Part shown: piece by piece, positions 8,752 through 16,642 of the stretch
Layout: every line of letters begins with the position of its first letter
Numbering within the stretch: position 1 is the stretch's first letter
Origin: Sinorhizobium psoraleae
GTDB taxonomy: Bacteria > Pseudomonadota > Alphaproteobacteria > Rhizobiales > Rhizobiaceae
Direction: 5' to 3'
DNA length: 64,000 bases
Assembly: GCF_013283645.1 (NCBI RefSeq)
Contig: NZ_JABEKV010000004.1
Location: 434,001 to 498,000 of the forward strand
Notes under the pieces: model-generated
Database searches by the model: none
What the model saw: the letters and a program-made list of their open reading frames with translations, nothing else
What the model was told of the DNA's origin: nothing
Made by a program: the position numbers and the translations under genes

Positions 8752-9666
8752 TCAGTATTTCGACGGAACGTAGAGTTCCTGCGGCAGCACCTTGCGTTCG
8801 TAGTCGGGATTGAACACCCGCTCGGGCAAGGCAATGTCATCGTGCGGCACGTCCTCGTAGGGGATCTGCTGGAGCAGGTGGTCGATGCAGTTGAGTCGGG
8901 CCCGCTTCTTGTCGTTGCCCTCGACGATGTACCACGGCGCCTCGGGAATGTTGGTACGGGCGAAGGTCTCTTCCTTGGCCTTGGTGTAGGCCTCCCAGCG
9001 CACGCGCGACTGCAGGTCCATTGGCGACAGCTTCCACTGCTTCAGGGGGTCGTGGATGCGCATCAGGAATCGCATCTGCTGCTCCTCGTCGGTGATCGAA
9101 AACCAGTATTTGACCAGCCGGATGCCGGAGCGCACGAGCATGCGCTCGAACTCCGGCACGTCATTGAAGAATTGCTCCACCTGGTCTTCGGTGGCGAAAC
9201 CCATGACGCGCTCGACGCCGGAACGGTTGTACCAGGACCGGTCGAAGAGCACGATCTCGCCGCCGGCCGGCAGGTGGGGCACGTAACGCTGGAAGTACCA
9301 TTGCGTCTTTTCGCGGTCGGAAGGGGCGGGCAGCGCCACGACCCTCACGACACGTGGATTGAGGCGCTGGGTGATGCGCTTGATCACGCCACCCTTGCCG
9401 GCGGAGTCGCGCCCCTCGAAGATCACGACGACCTTCTCCTTGTGATAGGCGACCCAATCCTGCAGCTTGATCAGCTCCGCCTGCAGCTGGAGCAGCGCGC
9501 GGAAATATTCGAGGCGTGGAATCGAGGGCGGGTGGGCCTTGCGGTAGATCTTGCGGATCTCATCGGAAAGGGCCGGCTCGGAAAGCTCAAGCTCATAGTC
9601 CTCATCGATCGTATCGGCCAGTTCGGCTTCCAGCCAGTCCGGGCCTTCCGCATCCTTCTTGTCCAT
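8752..9666 (-). CDS. ppk2: Polyphosphate kinase 2, class I
   Basis: 304 residues, the full length of a one-domain PPK2. These enzymes reversibly transfer phosphate between polyphosphate and nucleoside diphosphates in the cytoplasm, in most members favouring NTP formation. Diagnostic features are Walker A FEGRDSAGKGG (about 83-93), Walker B LFDRSWYNRSGVERVMGF (about 140-157) and the lid region around WYFQRYVPHLP (about 123-133). The acidic N-terminal 40 residues are typical of rhizobial members. ATG 9666 is preceded by GGGAGAG. A candidate extracytoplasmic-sigma promoter lies about 30-50 bp upstream, fitting a stress role. The gene is monocistronic. Confidence 0.95.
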   Translation of the reverse strand: MDKKDAEGPDWLEAELADTIDEDYELELSEPALSDEIRKIYRKAHPPSIPRLEYFRALLQLQAELIKLQDWVAYHKEKVVVIFEGRDSAGKGGVIKRITQRLNPRVVRVVALPAPSDREKTQWYFQRYVPHLPAGGEIVLFDRSWYNRSGVERVMGFATEDQVEQFFNDVPEFERMLVRSGIRLVKYWFSITDEEQQMRFLMRIHDPLKQWKLSPMDLQSRVRWEAYTKAKEETFARTNIPEAPWYIVEGNDKKRARLNCIDHLLQQIPYEDVPHDDIALPERVFNPDYERKVLPQELYVPSKY

Positions 9667-9691
9667 GTCATCTCTCCCGTATTCTCACCGT

Positions 9692-9717
9692 CAACCGCGG
9701 TCTCTCGCGACTGTTCC
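9692..9717 (-). promoter_or_regulatory. Candidate EcfG/RpoE2-type promoter for ppk2
   Basis: On the minus strand GGAAC (9717-9713) is followed after exactly 18 bases by TT (9694-9693), in the context GCGGTTGAC. This matches the GGAAC-N18-TT pattern of the rhizobial general-stress sigma factor RpoE2. Transcription would begin roughly 20 bases before the ppk2 start codon, leaving room for its ribosome-binding site. Confidence 0.5.
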
Positions 9718-9894
9718 ACAACCGCGTGAAAGAAATTTGAACCGCTGGCCGCCACCTGTGCCGGGGCGGTTCGCCCGCCACGCCGTGAGCAGCGATCCTC
9801 TCGCGAATCCTATCACAAGGTTTTGATTTTACTCCTATCTTCGCCGCCATAGGCTCATTGTCGCGGGTTTGGAACCTGCATCAGGGAGGAGACC

Positions 9895-10533
9895 ATGAAA
9901 CGCACAGTTGCACTTGTTGCGGCCGGCTTGGCCTGTTCGGTCGTGGCCGCCAATGCCCCCGCCCATGCCCAGGATACGAGCATGAGCTTCTTCGTCACCA
10001 GCGCCAATCCCGGCAAGGGCGGCGACCTTGGCGGTCTTGCGGGTGCTGACGCCTATTGCAACACACTCGCGACGGCGAGCGGTTCGACCGGCAAGACCTG
10101 GAAAGCCTATCTTTCCACCGACGCGGAGAATGCGAAGGATCGGATCGGCAGCGGCCCGTGGTACAACGCCAAGGGCGAAAAGATCGCCGATGACGTGGCG
10201 TCGCTCCATAGCGACAAGAACAACGTCACGAAGCAGACCGCGCTCAACGAAAAGGGCGAGGTCATCAACGGCCGCGGCGACACGCCGAACCGTCACGACA
10301 TCCTGACGGGCTCGAATCCAGACGGGACCGCCGCGGCAGAGACCTGCGGCAACTGGACGATGGGCGGGACTGAGGGCGCGGCGATCGTCGGCCACAGCGA
10401 CCGGACCGGCCTCGACGATTCCGCCGCGGCCAAGTCCTGGAATTCCTCGCACACGACGCGCGGCGGCTGCACGCAGGAGGCTTTCAAGACCACCGGCGGC
10501 GATGGGCTCTTCTACTGCTTCGCCGCGAACTGA
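9895..10533 (+). CDS. Secreted C-type-lectin-like-fold protein
   Basis: 212 residues with a signal peptide (about 1-25, AANAPAHA) and a strong ribosome-binding site (GGAGGAG, three bases from the ATG). The mature part begins SFFVTSANPGKGGDLGGLAG, then ADAYCNTLA and KTWKAYLST. It ends with conserved Gly/Cys/Trp features (ETCGNWT, GGCTQEAF, GDGLFYCFAAN). This arrangement resembles bacterial lectin-fold domains of the DUF1554/endostatin-like type. Four cysteines could form two disulfides. Ligand and role are unknown. It is divergent from ppk2 and convergent with the AraC regulator. Confidence 0.7.
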   Translation: MKRTVALVAAGLACSVVAANAPAHAQDTSMSFFVTSANPGKGGDLGGLAGADAYCNTLATASGSTGKTWKAYLSTDAENAKDRIGSGPWYNAKGEKIADDVASLHSDKNNVTKQTALNEKGEVINGRGDTPNRHDILTGSNPDGTAAAETCGNWTMGGTEGAAIVGHSDRTGLDDSAAAKSWNSSHTTRGGCTQEAFKTTGGDGLFYCFAAN

Positions 10534-10591
10534 GCGGGACGGTATCGCATGTTTCCGGAGCCCCGAACGGCAGGGCGGCGGTCCGGCTGGA

Positions 10592-10686
10592 GCAAATCCA
10601 GGAGTGGTGTGCAACGGTTTTCCGTCCGCAATTGCGCGGTTCAAGAGCTAGATCACTTCACTGTTTGGTACAGTGAAGTGATCTAG
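10592..10686. repeat. RIME-like mosaic repeat B, copy 1, with 17-bp perfect dyad
   Basis: The left half (GCAAATCCAGGAGTGGTGTG then CGGTTTTCCGTCCGCAATTG) corresponds to the 57-bp unit at 24440. The right half is a perfect 17-bp inverted repeat, CTAGATCACTTCACTGT (10648-10664) with its reverse complement (10670-10686) around a 5-base loop. The dyad runs over the TAG stop codon of the AraC gene (10683-10685), so it probably terminates both convergent transcripts. Confidence 0.75.
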
Positions 10687-11591
10687 CGGCGGCGGGAACG
10701 CCGCCATTCGCCCGGACCGGCCTGCACGATTTTCGCGAAGACCCGGGTGAAATGGCTCTGGTCGGCAAAGCCGCAACTGCTGGCGATTTGGGTAATCGAG
10801 AGGCTCGAGTTCAGTAGCAGGTCCTGTGCTCGTTCGATGCGCCGGGCGAGCAGCCATCGATGCGGTGGGGCGCCGGTCGTTTCCTTGAAGGCGCGGGCGA
10901 AATGGCTGCGCGAGAGACCGCATTCGCGGGCGAGGGCCTCTAGCGCGATGTCGCCGTCGAGATGCGCCAGCAGAATCTCCTTGGCGCTCCTTTCCTGCCA
11001 GGGCGCAAGGCCGCCGCGCCGCGGCCGGTGCCCGGTCGGCATGTCGCCATAATTGCTGCCGAGATGGGTGAGCAGGGCCATGCCGACATGGTCGAGGAAC
11101 AGTTGATTGGCCTGTTCAGGCCTTTGCAGTGCGGGCAGGAGGCTGGTTCCGAGACTCCGCACGACGATGTCGTCGTTGGGAACGCCAGGCGCTATCCCGA
11201 TCGTGCCCATGCGCGAGACGCCCCGTTCCTCGGCCGTCCTGTCGAGCGCCTGGCGCGATATGTAGATGGCCAGGCAGTCGATGGGGTCCGTGAGGACGGA
11301 GGAATGCTCGGAATTCAGGTCGAGAAGCGTGAACTGGCCGCTTCTGATCGGCGCAATCTGCACCGGGCGACCACCTACCCAATAGGGATGCGGCTCGAGA
11401 TCGAGCAGTTGCAGGCAGACGAGATAGCCGTCCTCCCGCTCGATCCGGCCGGCGCCGTCTCCTTCCCTCTTGTCCCAGCTGACACGCGTGGCGGCGAACT
11501 CCGTCCTTTGCAGACGCTGGACGCTTATGCTCGGCGGCGCTTCGACGCCGACAGACTCGCCCAAGCGCTGGCCATATGCTCCTCTGGCCAT
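10683..11591 (-). CDS. AraC-family transcriptional regulator
   Basis: 302 residues from ATG 11591, which has AGGAG seven bases upstream; the 27-residue upstream extension lacks such a site. The C-terminal 100 residues hold the two helix-turn-helix motifs of AraC (ALARECGLSRSHFARAFKET and ITQIASSCGFADQSHFTRVF). The N-terminal part (about 25-190) is a ligand- or stress-sensing domain with no obvious cofactor motif. It is divergent from paoABC (215 bp between starts), so the simplest inference is that it controls that operon in response to an aldehyde or aromatic inducer. The effector is not shown by the sequence. Confidence 0.85.
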   Translation of the reverse strand: MARGAYGQRLGESVGVEAPPSISVQRLQRTEFAATRVSWDKREGDGAGRIEREDGYLVCLQLLDLEPHPYWVGGRPVQIAPIRSGQFTLLDLNSEHSSVLTDPIDCLAIYISRQALDRTAEERGVSRMGTIGIAPGVPNDDIVVRSLGTSLLPALQRPEQANQLFLDHVGMALLTHLGSNYGDMPTGHRPRRGGLAPWQERSAKEILLAHLDGDIALEALARECGLSRSHFARAFKETTGAPPHRWLLARRIERAQDLLLNSSLSITQIASSCGFADQSHFTRVFAKIVQAGPGEWRRSRRR

Positions 11592-11702
11592 TCGCGAACT
11601 CCTATCAAGTGGAATTACCGCTCGAGGTCCGTTGCCGCTGTTCTTCCCGGACGCCCCGCAAAAACATAGCACTTCCGTACAAAACGCAGCAACATGGACG
11701 CT

Positions 11703-11719
11703 GGCGCGCTCGGCGCGCC
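11703..11719. promoter_or_regulatory. Short GC-rich dyad in the araC/paoA intergenic region
   Basis: GGCGCGC-TCG-GCGCGCC is a perfect 7-bp inverted repeat with a 3-base centre, roughly midway between the divergent AraC and paoA start codons. It could be an operator or leader hairpin. No further evidence assigns a regulator. Confidence 0.3.
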
Positions 11720-11806
11720 TGCATAAGCTTGGCCCGTTGCACTCCCAAAATCGACTGATCGCTTGAAAGAACGAACACGCGTTCCAGCAAGGAGTCTGCG
11801 TTTACC

Positions 11807-12466
11807 ATGTCCGAACACGACAAATCCGAGAGCGGGGAAGCGGGATCACCGGTCACAACCGCGGCCGTCCATTTCGCATTTTCCCGACGCAACGTTCTGC
11901 AGATGGCAGCAGGGGCCGCGACGCTCGCGGCCATTCCTCACGGCACGGCGCAAGCCGCGTCGCCGGCCGCAACAATCGCAAATCAGGAGGGAACGAGCGT
12001 GACGCCAGCGCGCATACGACTGACGGTTAATGGGGAATTGCGCGAACTGGAGCTCGATCCGCGCCAGTCGCTGCTCGACGTTCTTCGCGAAACGCTCGAC
12101 CTCACCGGCACGAAGAAGGGCTGCAATCAGGGCGCCTGCGGTGCCTGCACGATCCTCGTCGATGGCAAGCGGATCAATTCCTGCCTGACGCTCGCCGTCA
12201 TGCACAACGGTGCCGAGATCACCACGATCGAGGGACTGGCGAAAGGCGACGAACTCCATCCGCTCCAGGCGGCGTTCATCGAGCATGACGGGCTCCAGTG
12301 CGGCTTCTGCACGTCGGGCCAGATCATGTCCGGCGTCGGCTGCATCGCCGAGGGGCACGCCCATTCGCCGGAGGAGATCCGATTCTGGATGAGCGGCAAT
12401 ATCTGTCGGTGCGGGGCCTATCCGGGCATCGTCGCCGCCGTCGCCGATGCCGCCGGGAGGACCTGA
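11807..12466 (+). CDS. paoA: Periplasmic aldehyde oxidoreductase, 2Fe-2S subunit
   Basis: 219 residues. A Tat signal (FSRRNVLQMAAGAATLAAIP, about 25-44) directs the folded complex to the periplasm. The ferredoxin-like cluster is formed by CNQGACGACTILVDG and the later single Cys (about 105-130). The second 2Fe-2S domain has CGFCTSGQ and CRCGAYPGI. This is the small subunit of the xanthine oxidase family heterotrimer, passing electrons from the molybdenum centre. E. coli PaoA (YagT) has the same Tat-signal design. First gene of a tight operon: two bases separate it from paoB. GGAG lies upstream of ATG 11807. Confidence 0.92.
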   Translation: MSEHDKSESGEAGSPVTTAAVHFAFSRRNVLQMAAGAATLAAIPHGTAQAASPAATIANQEGTSVTPARIRLTVNGELRELELDPRQSLLDVLRETLDLTGTKKGCNQGACGACTILVDGKRINSCLTLAVMHNGAEITTIEGLAKGDELHPLQAAFIEHDGLQCGFCTSGQIMSGVGCIAEGHAHSPEEIRFWMSGNICRCGAYPGIVAAVADAAGRT

Positions 12467-12468
12467 CC

Positions 12469-13446
12469 ATGTTTCCATTCAGCTACGAAAAGGCCCACAG
12501 CGAACAGGAGGCGATCGCCGCCGCGGCCGCGGGCGCGCGCTATATCGCTGGCGGGACGACGCTCATCGATCTCATGCGTGAGGAGGTGGAACGTCCCGAA
12601 CGGCTCGTCGACATCAATGCGCTTGCGCTCGGCGGCATACGGGTCGAAGGCTCCGATCTCGTCATCGGCGCGCTCGCCCGGATGACGGAGGTTGCCGCCC
12701 ATCCCGATACCCTGCGTCTGCAGCCGCTCGTCGCCGAATCCCTGATCGAAGGCGCATCGCCGCAGTTGCGCAACGTCGCCTCGATCGGCGGCAACCTGCT
12801 GCAGCGCGTGCGCTGTCCCTATTTCCGCATGCTCGATGCGCCATGCAACAAGCGCGAGCCGGGTTCGGGCTGCTCTGCGATCGACGGCCTCAACGGCGGC
12901 CACGCCATACTCGGCGTCAGCGATCATTGCATCGCCACCCATCCGTCCGACGTTGCGGTGGCGCTGATCGCACTCGACGCGAGGATGCGCGTCCGCGGGC
13001 CGGAAGGCGAGCGCACTTTTCCCGTCGAGGAACTCTTCCGGCTGCCGGGCGATACGCCGCATCTCGAACACACGCTCAAGCCGGGCGAACTGATCGTGGA
13101 CGTGCGGGTGCCCGGCGGCCCGCACAGCCGTCGCGCGCGCTACCTCAAGGTGCGTGACCGCGAGTCCTACGAGTTCGCCCTGGTCTCGGCGGCCGTTGCC
13201 ATGGAAACGGAGGGCGGCGTGATCCGCTCGGTCCGGATCGCCTGCGGCGGCGTGGGGACGCGACCATGGCGGATGCGCGCCTCAGAGGCGGCGCTGATCG
13301 GCAAGGAGCCGGGCCGCCCGGCCTTCGATGCGGCTGCGCGGCTGGCGGCCGACGGCGCACGGCCGGCTTCCGGCAATCACTACAAGGTGGAACTCCTGCA
13401 GCGGACGATCGTCCGCACGCTCGAAATGGTAGGAGAAATGGCATGA
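12469..13446 (+). CDS. paoB: Periplasmic aldehyde oxidoreductase, FAD subunit with extra Fe-S cysteines
   Basis: 325 residues of the CO-dehydrogenase medium-chain type. FAD-binding features are ARYIAGGTTLIDLMREE (about 24-40) and NVASIGGNLLQR (about 103-114). Next to the latter is a cysteine-rich insertion, RCPYFRMLDAPCNKREPGSG then CSAIDG (about 117-142). In E. coli PaoB an equivalent segment binds a 4Fe-4S cluster, so a third Fe-S centre is likely here. No export signal of its own, consistent with co-export with PaoA. It overlaps paoC by four bases (ATGA), so translation is coupled. Confidence 0.92.
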   Translation: MFPFSYEKAHSEQEAIAAAAAGARYIAGGTTLIDLMREEVERPERLVDINALALGGIRVEGSDLVIGALARMTEVAAHPDTLRLQPLVAESLIEGASPQLRNVASIGGNLLQRVRCPYFRMLDAPCNKREPGSGCSAIDGLNGGHAILGVSDHCIATHPSDVAVALIALDARMRVRGPEGERTFPVEELFRLPGDTPHLEHTLKPGELIVDVRVPGGPHSRRARYLKVRDRESYEFALVSAAVAMETEGGVIRSVRIACGGVGTRPWRMRASEAALIGKEPGRPAFDAAARLAADGARPASGNHYKVELLQRTIVRTLEMVGEMA

Positions 13447-15674
13447 CGACGAATGTCATCGGACAACCGCTCCCCCGCATTGACGGCCGCGCCAAAGTCT
13501 CGGGAGGTGCACGCTATGCGGCCGATTTCAACCAGAAAGGCCAGGCTTATGCGGTGATCGTCAGCGCCACGGCCGGTCTTGGCCGCATCACCGAGATCGG
13601 CGCGGAGGCCGTTTCCGCCATGCCGGGCGTGATCGCAGTGATTAGCCACCTCAATGCGCCGCGACTTGCCTACGGCGAGCACAAGGGCTCGATCGACCCG
13701 GCTATCGGCGAGCGCCTGCATGTGCTTCAGGACGACAAGGTGCGCTTCTGGGGCCAGCCGGTGGCGATCGTCGTCGCCGATACGCTCGACCACGCCGAAC
13801 GCGCCGCCGCGGCACTTAATGTCGCTTACGCCGCCGAGCGTCCGGTCGTCAATCCGACCGGTCTGCTCGCCAGCGCCGTTGTTCCGGAGGCCACGAAACG
13901 GGGTGGTCGGGCGGATGCCGACGCCGGGCGGGGCGACGCGGACGCGGCGCTTGCGAGCGCTGAGGTGAAGGTCGACGAGAGCTACGACATCGCCCGCCAA
14001 AACCACAATCCGATGGAGCCGCACGCCACCGTTGCGGCCTGGGACGGCGACCGGCTGACGCTCTGGAGCAAGAGCCAGTATGTCATCAACGAACAGGCCG
14101 AGATCGCTGCGATCTTCGGCCTGCCTGTCAAGAACGTGCAGGTGATCTGTCCCTTCGTCGGCGGCGCCTTCGGCACGAGCCTCAGGACGTGGCCCCACGT
14201 CACGCTTGCGGCCATCGCGGCGCGGCAGGTGGGTCGGCCGGTCAAACTCGTTCTCACTCGCAAGCAGATGTTCTTCACGACCGGGCACCGGCCCCGCACG
14301 CTCCAGCGCATCGCGCTCGGGGCGGCGAGCGACGGCAAGCTCAAGAGCCTGATCCATGAGGGCTACGGCGAGACCAGCCGCTACGAGGAGTTCATCGAGG
14401 CGCTGACCTCGGTCTCGGGCTTCCTCTATTCCTGCCCCAATGTGCGGACCCGCTACCGGCTCGTGAAGCTCGACACCGGCACACCCACCTACATGCGCGG
14501 CCCGGGCGAGGCGAGCGGCGTCTTCGCGCTCGAATGCGCCGTGGACGAGCTTTCCTACAAGCTCGGTCTCGACCCGATCGAACTGCGCCGTCTGAACGAG
14601 CCTGAGATCGACGAGGCCGAGGAGAAGCTGTTCTCGAGCCGGTCGCTGATGAAGTGCTACGATGCCGGTGCCGAGCGTTTCGGCTGGTCGAAACGCGATC
14701 CGAAACCGCGCTCCATGCGCGATGGCCGACTGCTGATCGGCATGGGCGTCGCGTCCGCGAGCTATCCGGCGTTCCACGCTCCATCGAGCGCACTCGCGCG
14801 CCTGCTTCCCGACGGAACCGCCGAGATCGAAGTGGCGGCGAGCGACATGGGGCCGGGGACATATACGTCGATGACGCAAGTTGCCGCCGAGACGCTCGGA
14901 CTGCCGGTCGAGAACGTCCGCTTCAGCCTTGGCCGTTCGGACTATCCGCCGGCTCCCTCCCATGGCGGCTCGTGGACGATGGCGTCCGTCGGCTCGGCGA
15001 TCCGCGCCGCCTGCATCGCCGTGCAGGAGGAGGCGGCAAGGCGCGCCGTCGCGGATCAGCGCTCGTCGGTCTTCGGCGAGTCGATCGATGGCGTCATGTG
15101 GGAGGAGGGGCGGCTGCGCCGCCGCGGCGACACTGCCCCGGGGCAGGCCTACGGCGACATTGCGGCGAGCGCCGGCGGTGCGATCGAGGCGAGCGCGTCC
15201 ACCAAGCGCGATCCCGACGTCGCAGGCAAATATTCGATGCATGCCTTCGGCGCCGTCTTTGCGGAGGTGGCGGTCGATCCCGATGTCGGCACGATCCGGG
15301 TACGCCGCGCGATCGGGACCTATGGCGCCGGTCGCATCATCAATCCGCGGCTTGCCGCAAGCCAATGCGTCGGCGGCATGGTCGGCGGCATAGGCATGGC
15401 GCTGATGGAGCGGACCGTGCTCGACACGCGCGACGGCCGGCCGGTCAACGCGCATATGGCGGACTATCTCGTGCCCGTGAACCTCGACATTCCGGACATC
15501 GAAGCGCATTTCGTCAACGAGGTGGACCCGCACGTCAATGCGCTCGGCGTCAAGGGCCTCGGCGAAATCGCGCTCGTCGGCATGGCACCCGCCATCGCGA
15601 ACGCCGTCTTCCACGCGACCGGCATTCGCGTGCGCACGCTGCCGATCCGGATCGAGGACATGCTGGTCTCGTGA
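13443..15674 (+). CDS. paoC: Periplasmic aldehyde oxidoreductase, molybdenum-cofactor subunit
   Basis: 743 residues, full length for a xanthine oxidase-family large subunit. Motifs include NPMEPHATVAAW (about 185-196), VGGAFGTSLRTW (substrate and cofactor pocket), RGPGEASGVFALE (about 350-362) and the C-terminal VKGLGEIALVGMAP, whose Glu is the expected catalytic base. The complex oxidises aldehydes, often aromatic, to acids in the periplasm. E. coli has a MoCo-inserting chaperone gene paoD after paoC; no XdhC/PaoD-like gene follows here, so that function must be elsewhere. Starts at ATG 13443 inside the end of paoB. Confidence 0.92.
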   Translation: MTTNVIGQPLPRIDGRAKVSGGARYAADFNQKGQAYAVIVSATAGLGRITEIGAEAVSAMPGVIAVISHLNAPRLAYGEHKGSIDPAIGERLHVLQDDKVRFWGQPVAIVVADTLDHAERAAAALNVAYAAERPVVNPTGLLASAVVPEATKRGGRADADAGRGDADAALASAEVKVDESYDIARQNHNPMEPHATVAAWDGDRLTLWSKSQYVINEQAEIAAIFGLPVKNVQVICPFVGGAFGTSLRTWPHVTLAAIAARQVGRPVKLVLTRKQMFFTTGHRPRTLQRIALGAASDGKLKSLIHEGYGETSRYEEFIEALTSVSGFLYSCPNVRTRYRLVKLDTGTPTYMRGPGEASGVFALECAVDELSYKLGLDPIELRRLNEPEIDEAEEKLFSSRSLMKCYDAGAERFGWSKRDPKPRSMRDGRLLIGMGVASASYPAFHAPSSALARLLPDGTAEIEVAASDMGPGTYTSMTQVAAETLGLPVENVRFSLGRSDYPPAPSHGGSWTMASVGSAIRAACIAVQEEAARRAVADQRSSVFGESIDGVMWEEGRLRRRGDTAPGQAYGDIAASAGGAIEASASTKRDPDVAGKYSMHAFGAVFAEVAVDPDVGTIRVRRAIGTYGAGRIINPRLAASQCVGGMVGGIGMALMERTVLDTRDGRPVNAHMADYLVPVNLDIPDIEAHFVNEVDPHVNALGVKGLGEIALVGMAPAIANAVFHATGIRVRTLPIRIEDMLVS

Positions 15675-15680
15675 CATCCC

Positions 15681-15710
15681 GCGTTCGGTCGGCGCCCCCC
15701 GGCCGAACGC
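15681..15710 (+). terminator. Candidate terminator of paoABC
   Basis: GCGTTCGG (15681-15688) pairs with CCGAACGC (15703-15710). Two further pairs, one of them G-U, extend the stem to 10 bp around a C-rich loop. It begins 7 bp after the paoC stop and is followed by TTCGTCCCTC rather than a clean T-run. Confidence 0.5.
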
Positions 15711-15874
15711 TTCGTCCCTCCCGTCTCGCCCATGCCGAGGAGCCCCTGTTCGAGTTCGCCTGATCGGCTTCCATGTGTTGCACTCGATCGCCTGCTGCGT
15801 GAAGATGGCGGCCGGGTGAATCGTCGAGGGAGATTGGTGCGAAACATGGCGGCAACAAAAGGGCGGGTCTGCCG

Positions 15875-16474
15875 ATGGCCCCGGTAACGGTCGATCCGGA
15901 GAAGGTTCGCGAGTTTGCGGATGCCGAGAGCTTCTATCGCTGGCTCGGCGCGCACCACGACACGGCGGACGAGGTGTGGATCAAGATCCACAAGGTGAGT
16001 TCGGGGCTGAAGTCGATCACGCCCAAGGAGGCGATCGACGTCGTGCTGTGCTGGGGCTGGATCGACGGCTTGCGCAAGGGGCTAGACGACAAGAGCTTTT
16101 TGCAGCGCTATACGCCGCGCAGCAGGAAAAGCACCTGGAGCCAGATCAATGTCGACAATGTGGCTCGGCTGATCGCGGAGGGCCGGATGACCGAGCACGG
16201 GCTGAAGCAGGTCGAGATGGCGAAGGCGGACGGGCGCTGGGAGCGCGCCTATGCAAGCGGCAAGGACATGAAGATCCCGGACGATCTGCAAGCCGCCATC
16301 GACGCCGAACCCCGGGCCAGGGAGATGCTGGTGAAGCTCAGCGAGCAGAACCGTTTCGCGCTGGCCTTCCGCACCCACAACATGAAGACCGAGGCCGGGC
16401 GCAAGAGGAAGATCGAGACCTTTGTCGAAATGTTGAAGCGCGGCGAGACGATATACCCGCAAGGGAGAAAATGA
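15875..16474 (+). CDS. YdeI/OmpD-associated family protein
   Basis: 199 residues. The N-terminal domain has the family pattern FYRWLGAHHDTADEVWIKIHK and EAIDVVLCWGWIDGLRKG (about 55-72), then LQRYTPRSRKSTWSQIN (about 78-94). The C-terminal part ends with the typical RKRKIETFVEMLKRGET motif (about 177-193). These cytoplasmic proteins are common in soil bacteria. Bacillus YdeI/YdfJ-like members have been linked to antimicrobial-peptide resistance, but no biochemical activity is established. Isolated gene 200 bp after paoC. ATG 15875 has a moderate AGGG upstream. Confidence 0.85.
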   Translation: MAPVTVDPEKVREFADAESFYRWLGAHHDTADEVWIKIHKVSSGLKSITPKEAIDVVLCWGWIDGLRKGLDDKSFLQRYTPRSRKSTWSQINVDNVARLIAEGRMTEHGLKQVEMAKADGRWERAYASGKDMKIPDDLQAAIDAEPRAREMLVKLSEQNRFALAFRTHNMKTEAGRKRKIETFVEMLKRGETIYPQGRK

Positions 16475-16584
16475 TTTCCGATAGGGCCACGGTTCTGCCG
16501 CGCGGGACGCGGCCGTAACGCCTTGAATCGGCGATGATCTATCCGATTCCGCTTTGACGGATTATGCAGTAAGCTTGCCCGCGC

Positions 16585-16627
16585 TACTGCGTTCTTTGCG
16601 CGTCTGATAAGACGCGCGGCGCTGTAG
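16585..16627. repeat. Palindromic intergenic element A, copy 3
   Basis: A nested hairpin. The inner stem is GCGCGTCT-GATA-AGACGCGC (16598-16617) and the outer arms are TACTGCG and CGCTGTAG. An ATGCAG motif about 20 bp upstream also occurs before copy 4 (34622). It ends 16 bp before the CHASE2 cyclase start codon, so it lies in that gene's leader. Confidence 0.75.
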
Positions 16628-16642
16628 GGGGGCGGATGCTGC

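Noticed and set aside
13380..15677. Open antisense frame of 765 codons opposite paoC
   Set aside because: paoC is full length with all family motifs; the antisense product has Arg/Asp/His-rich composition and no motif.
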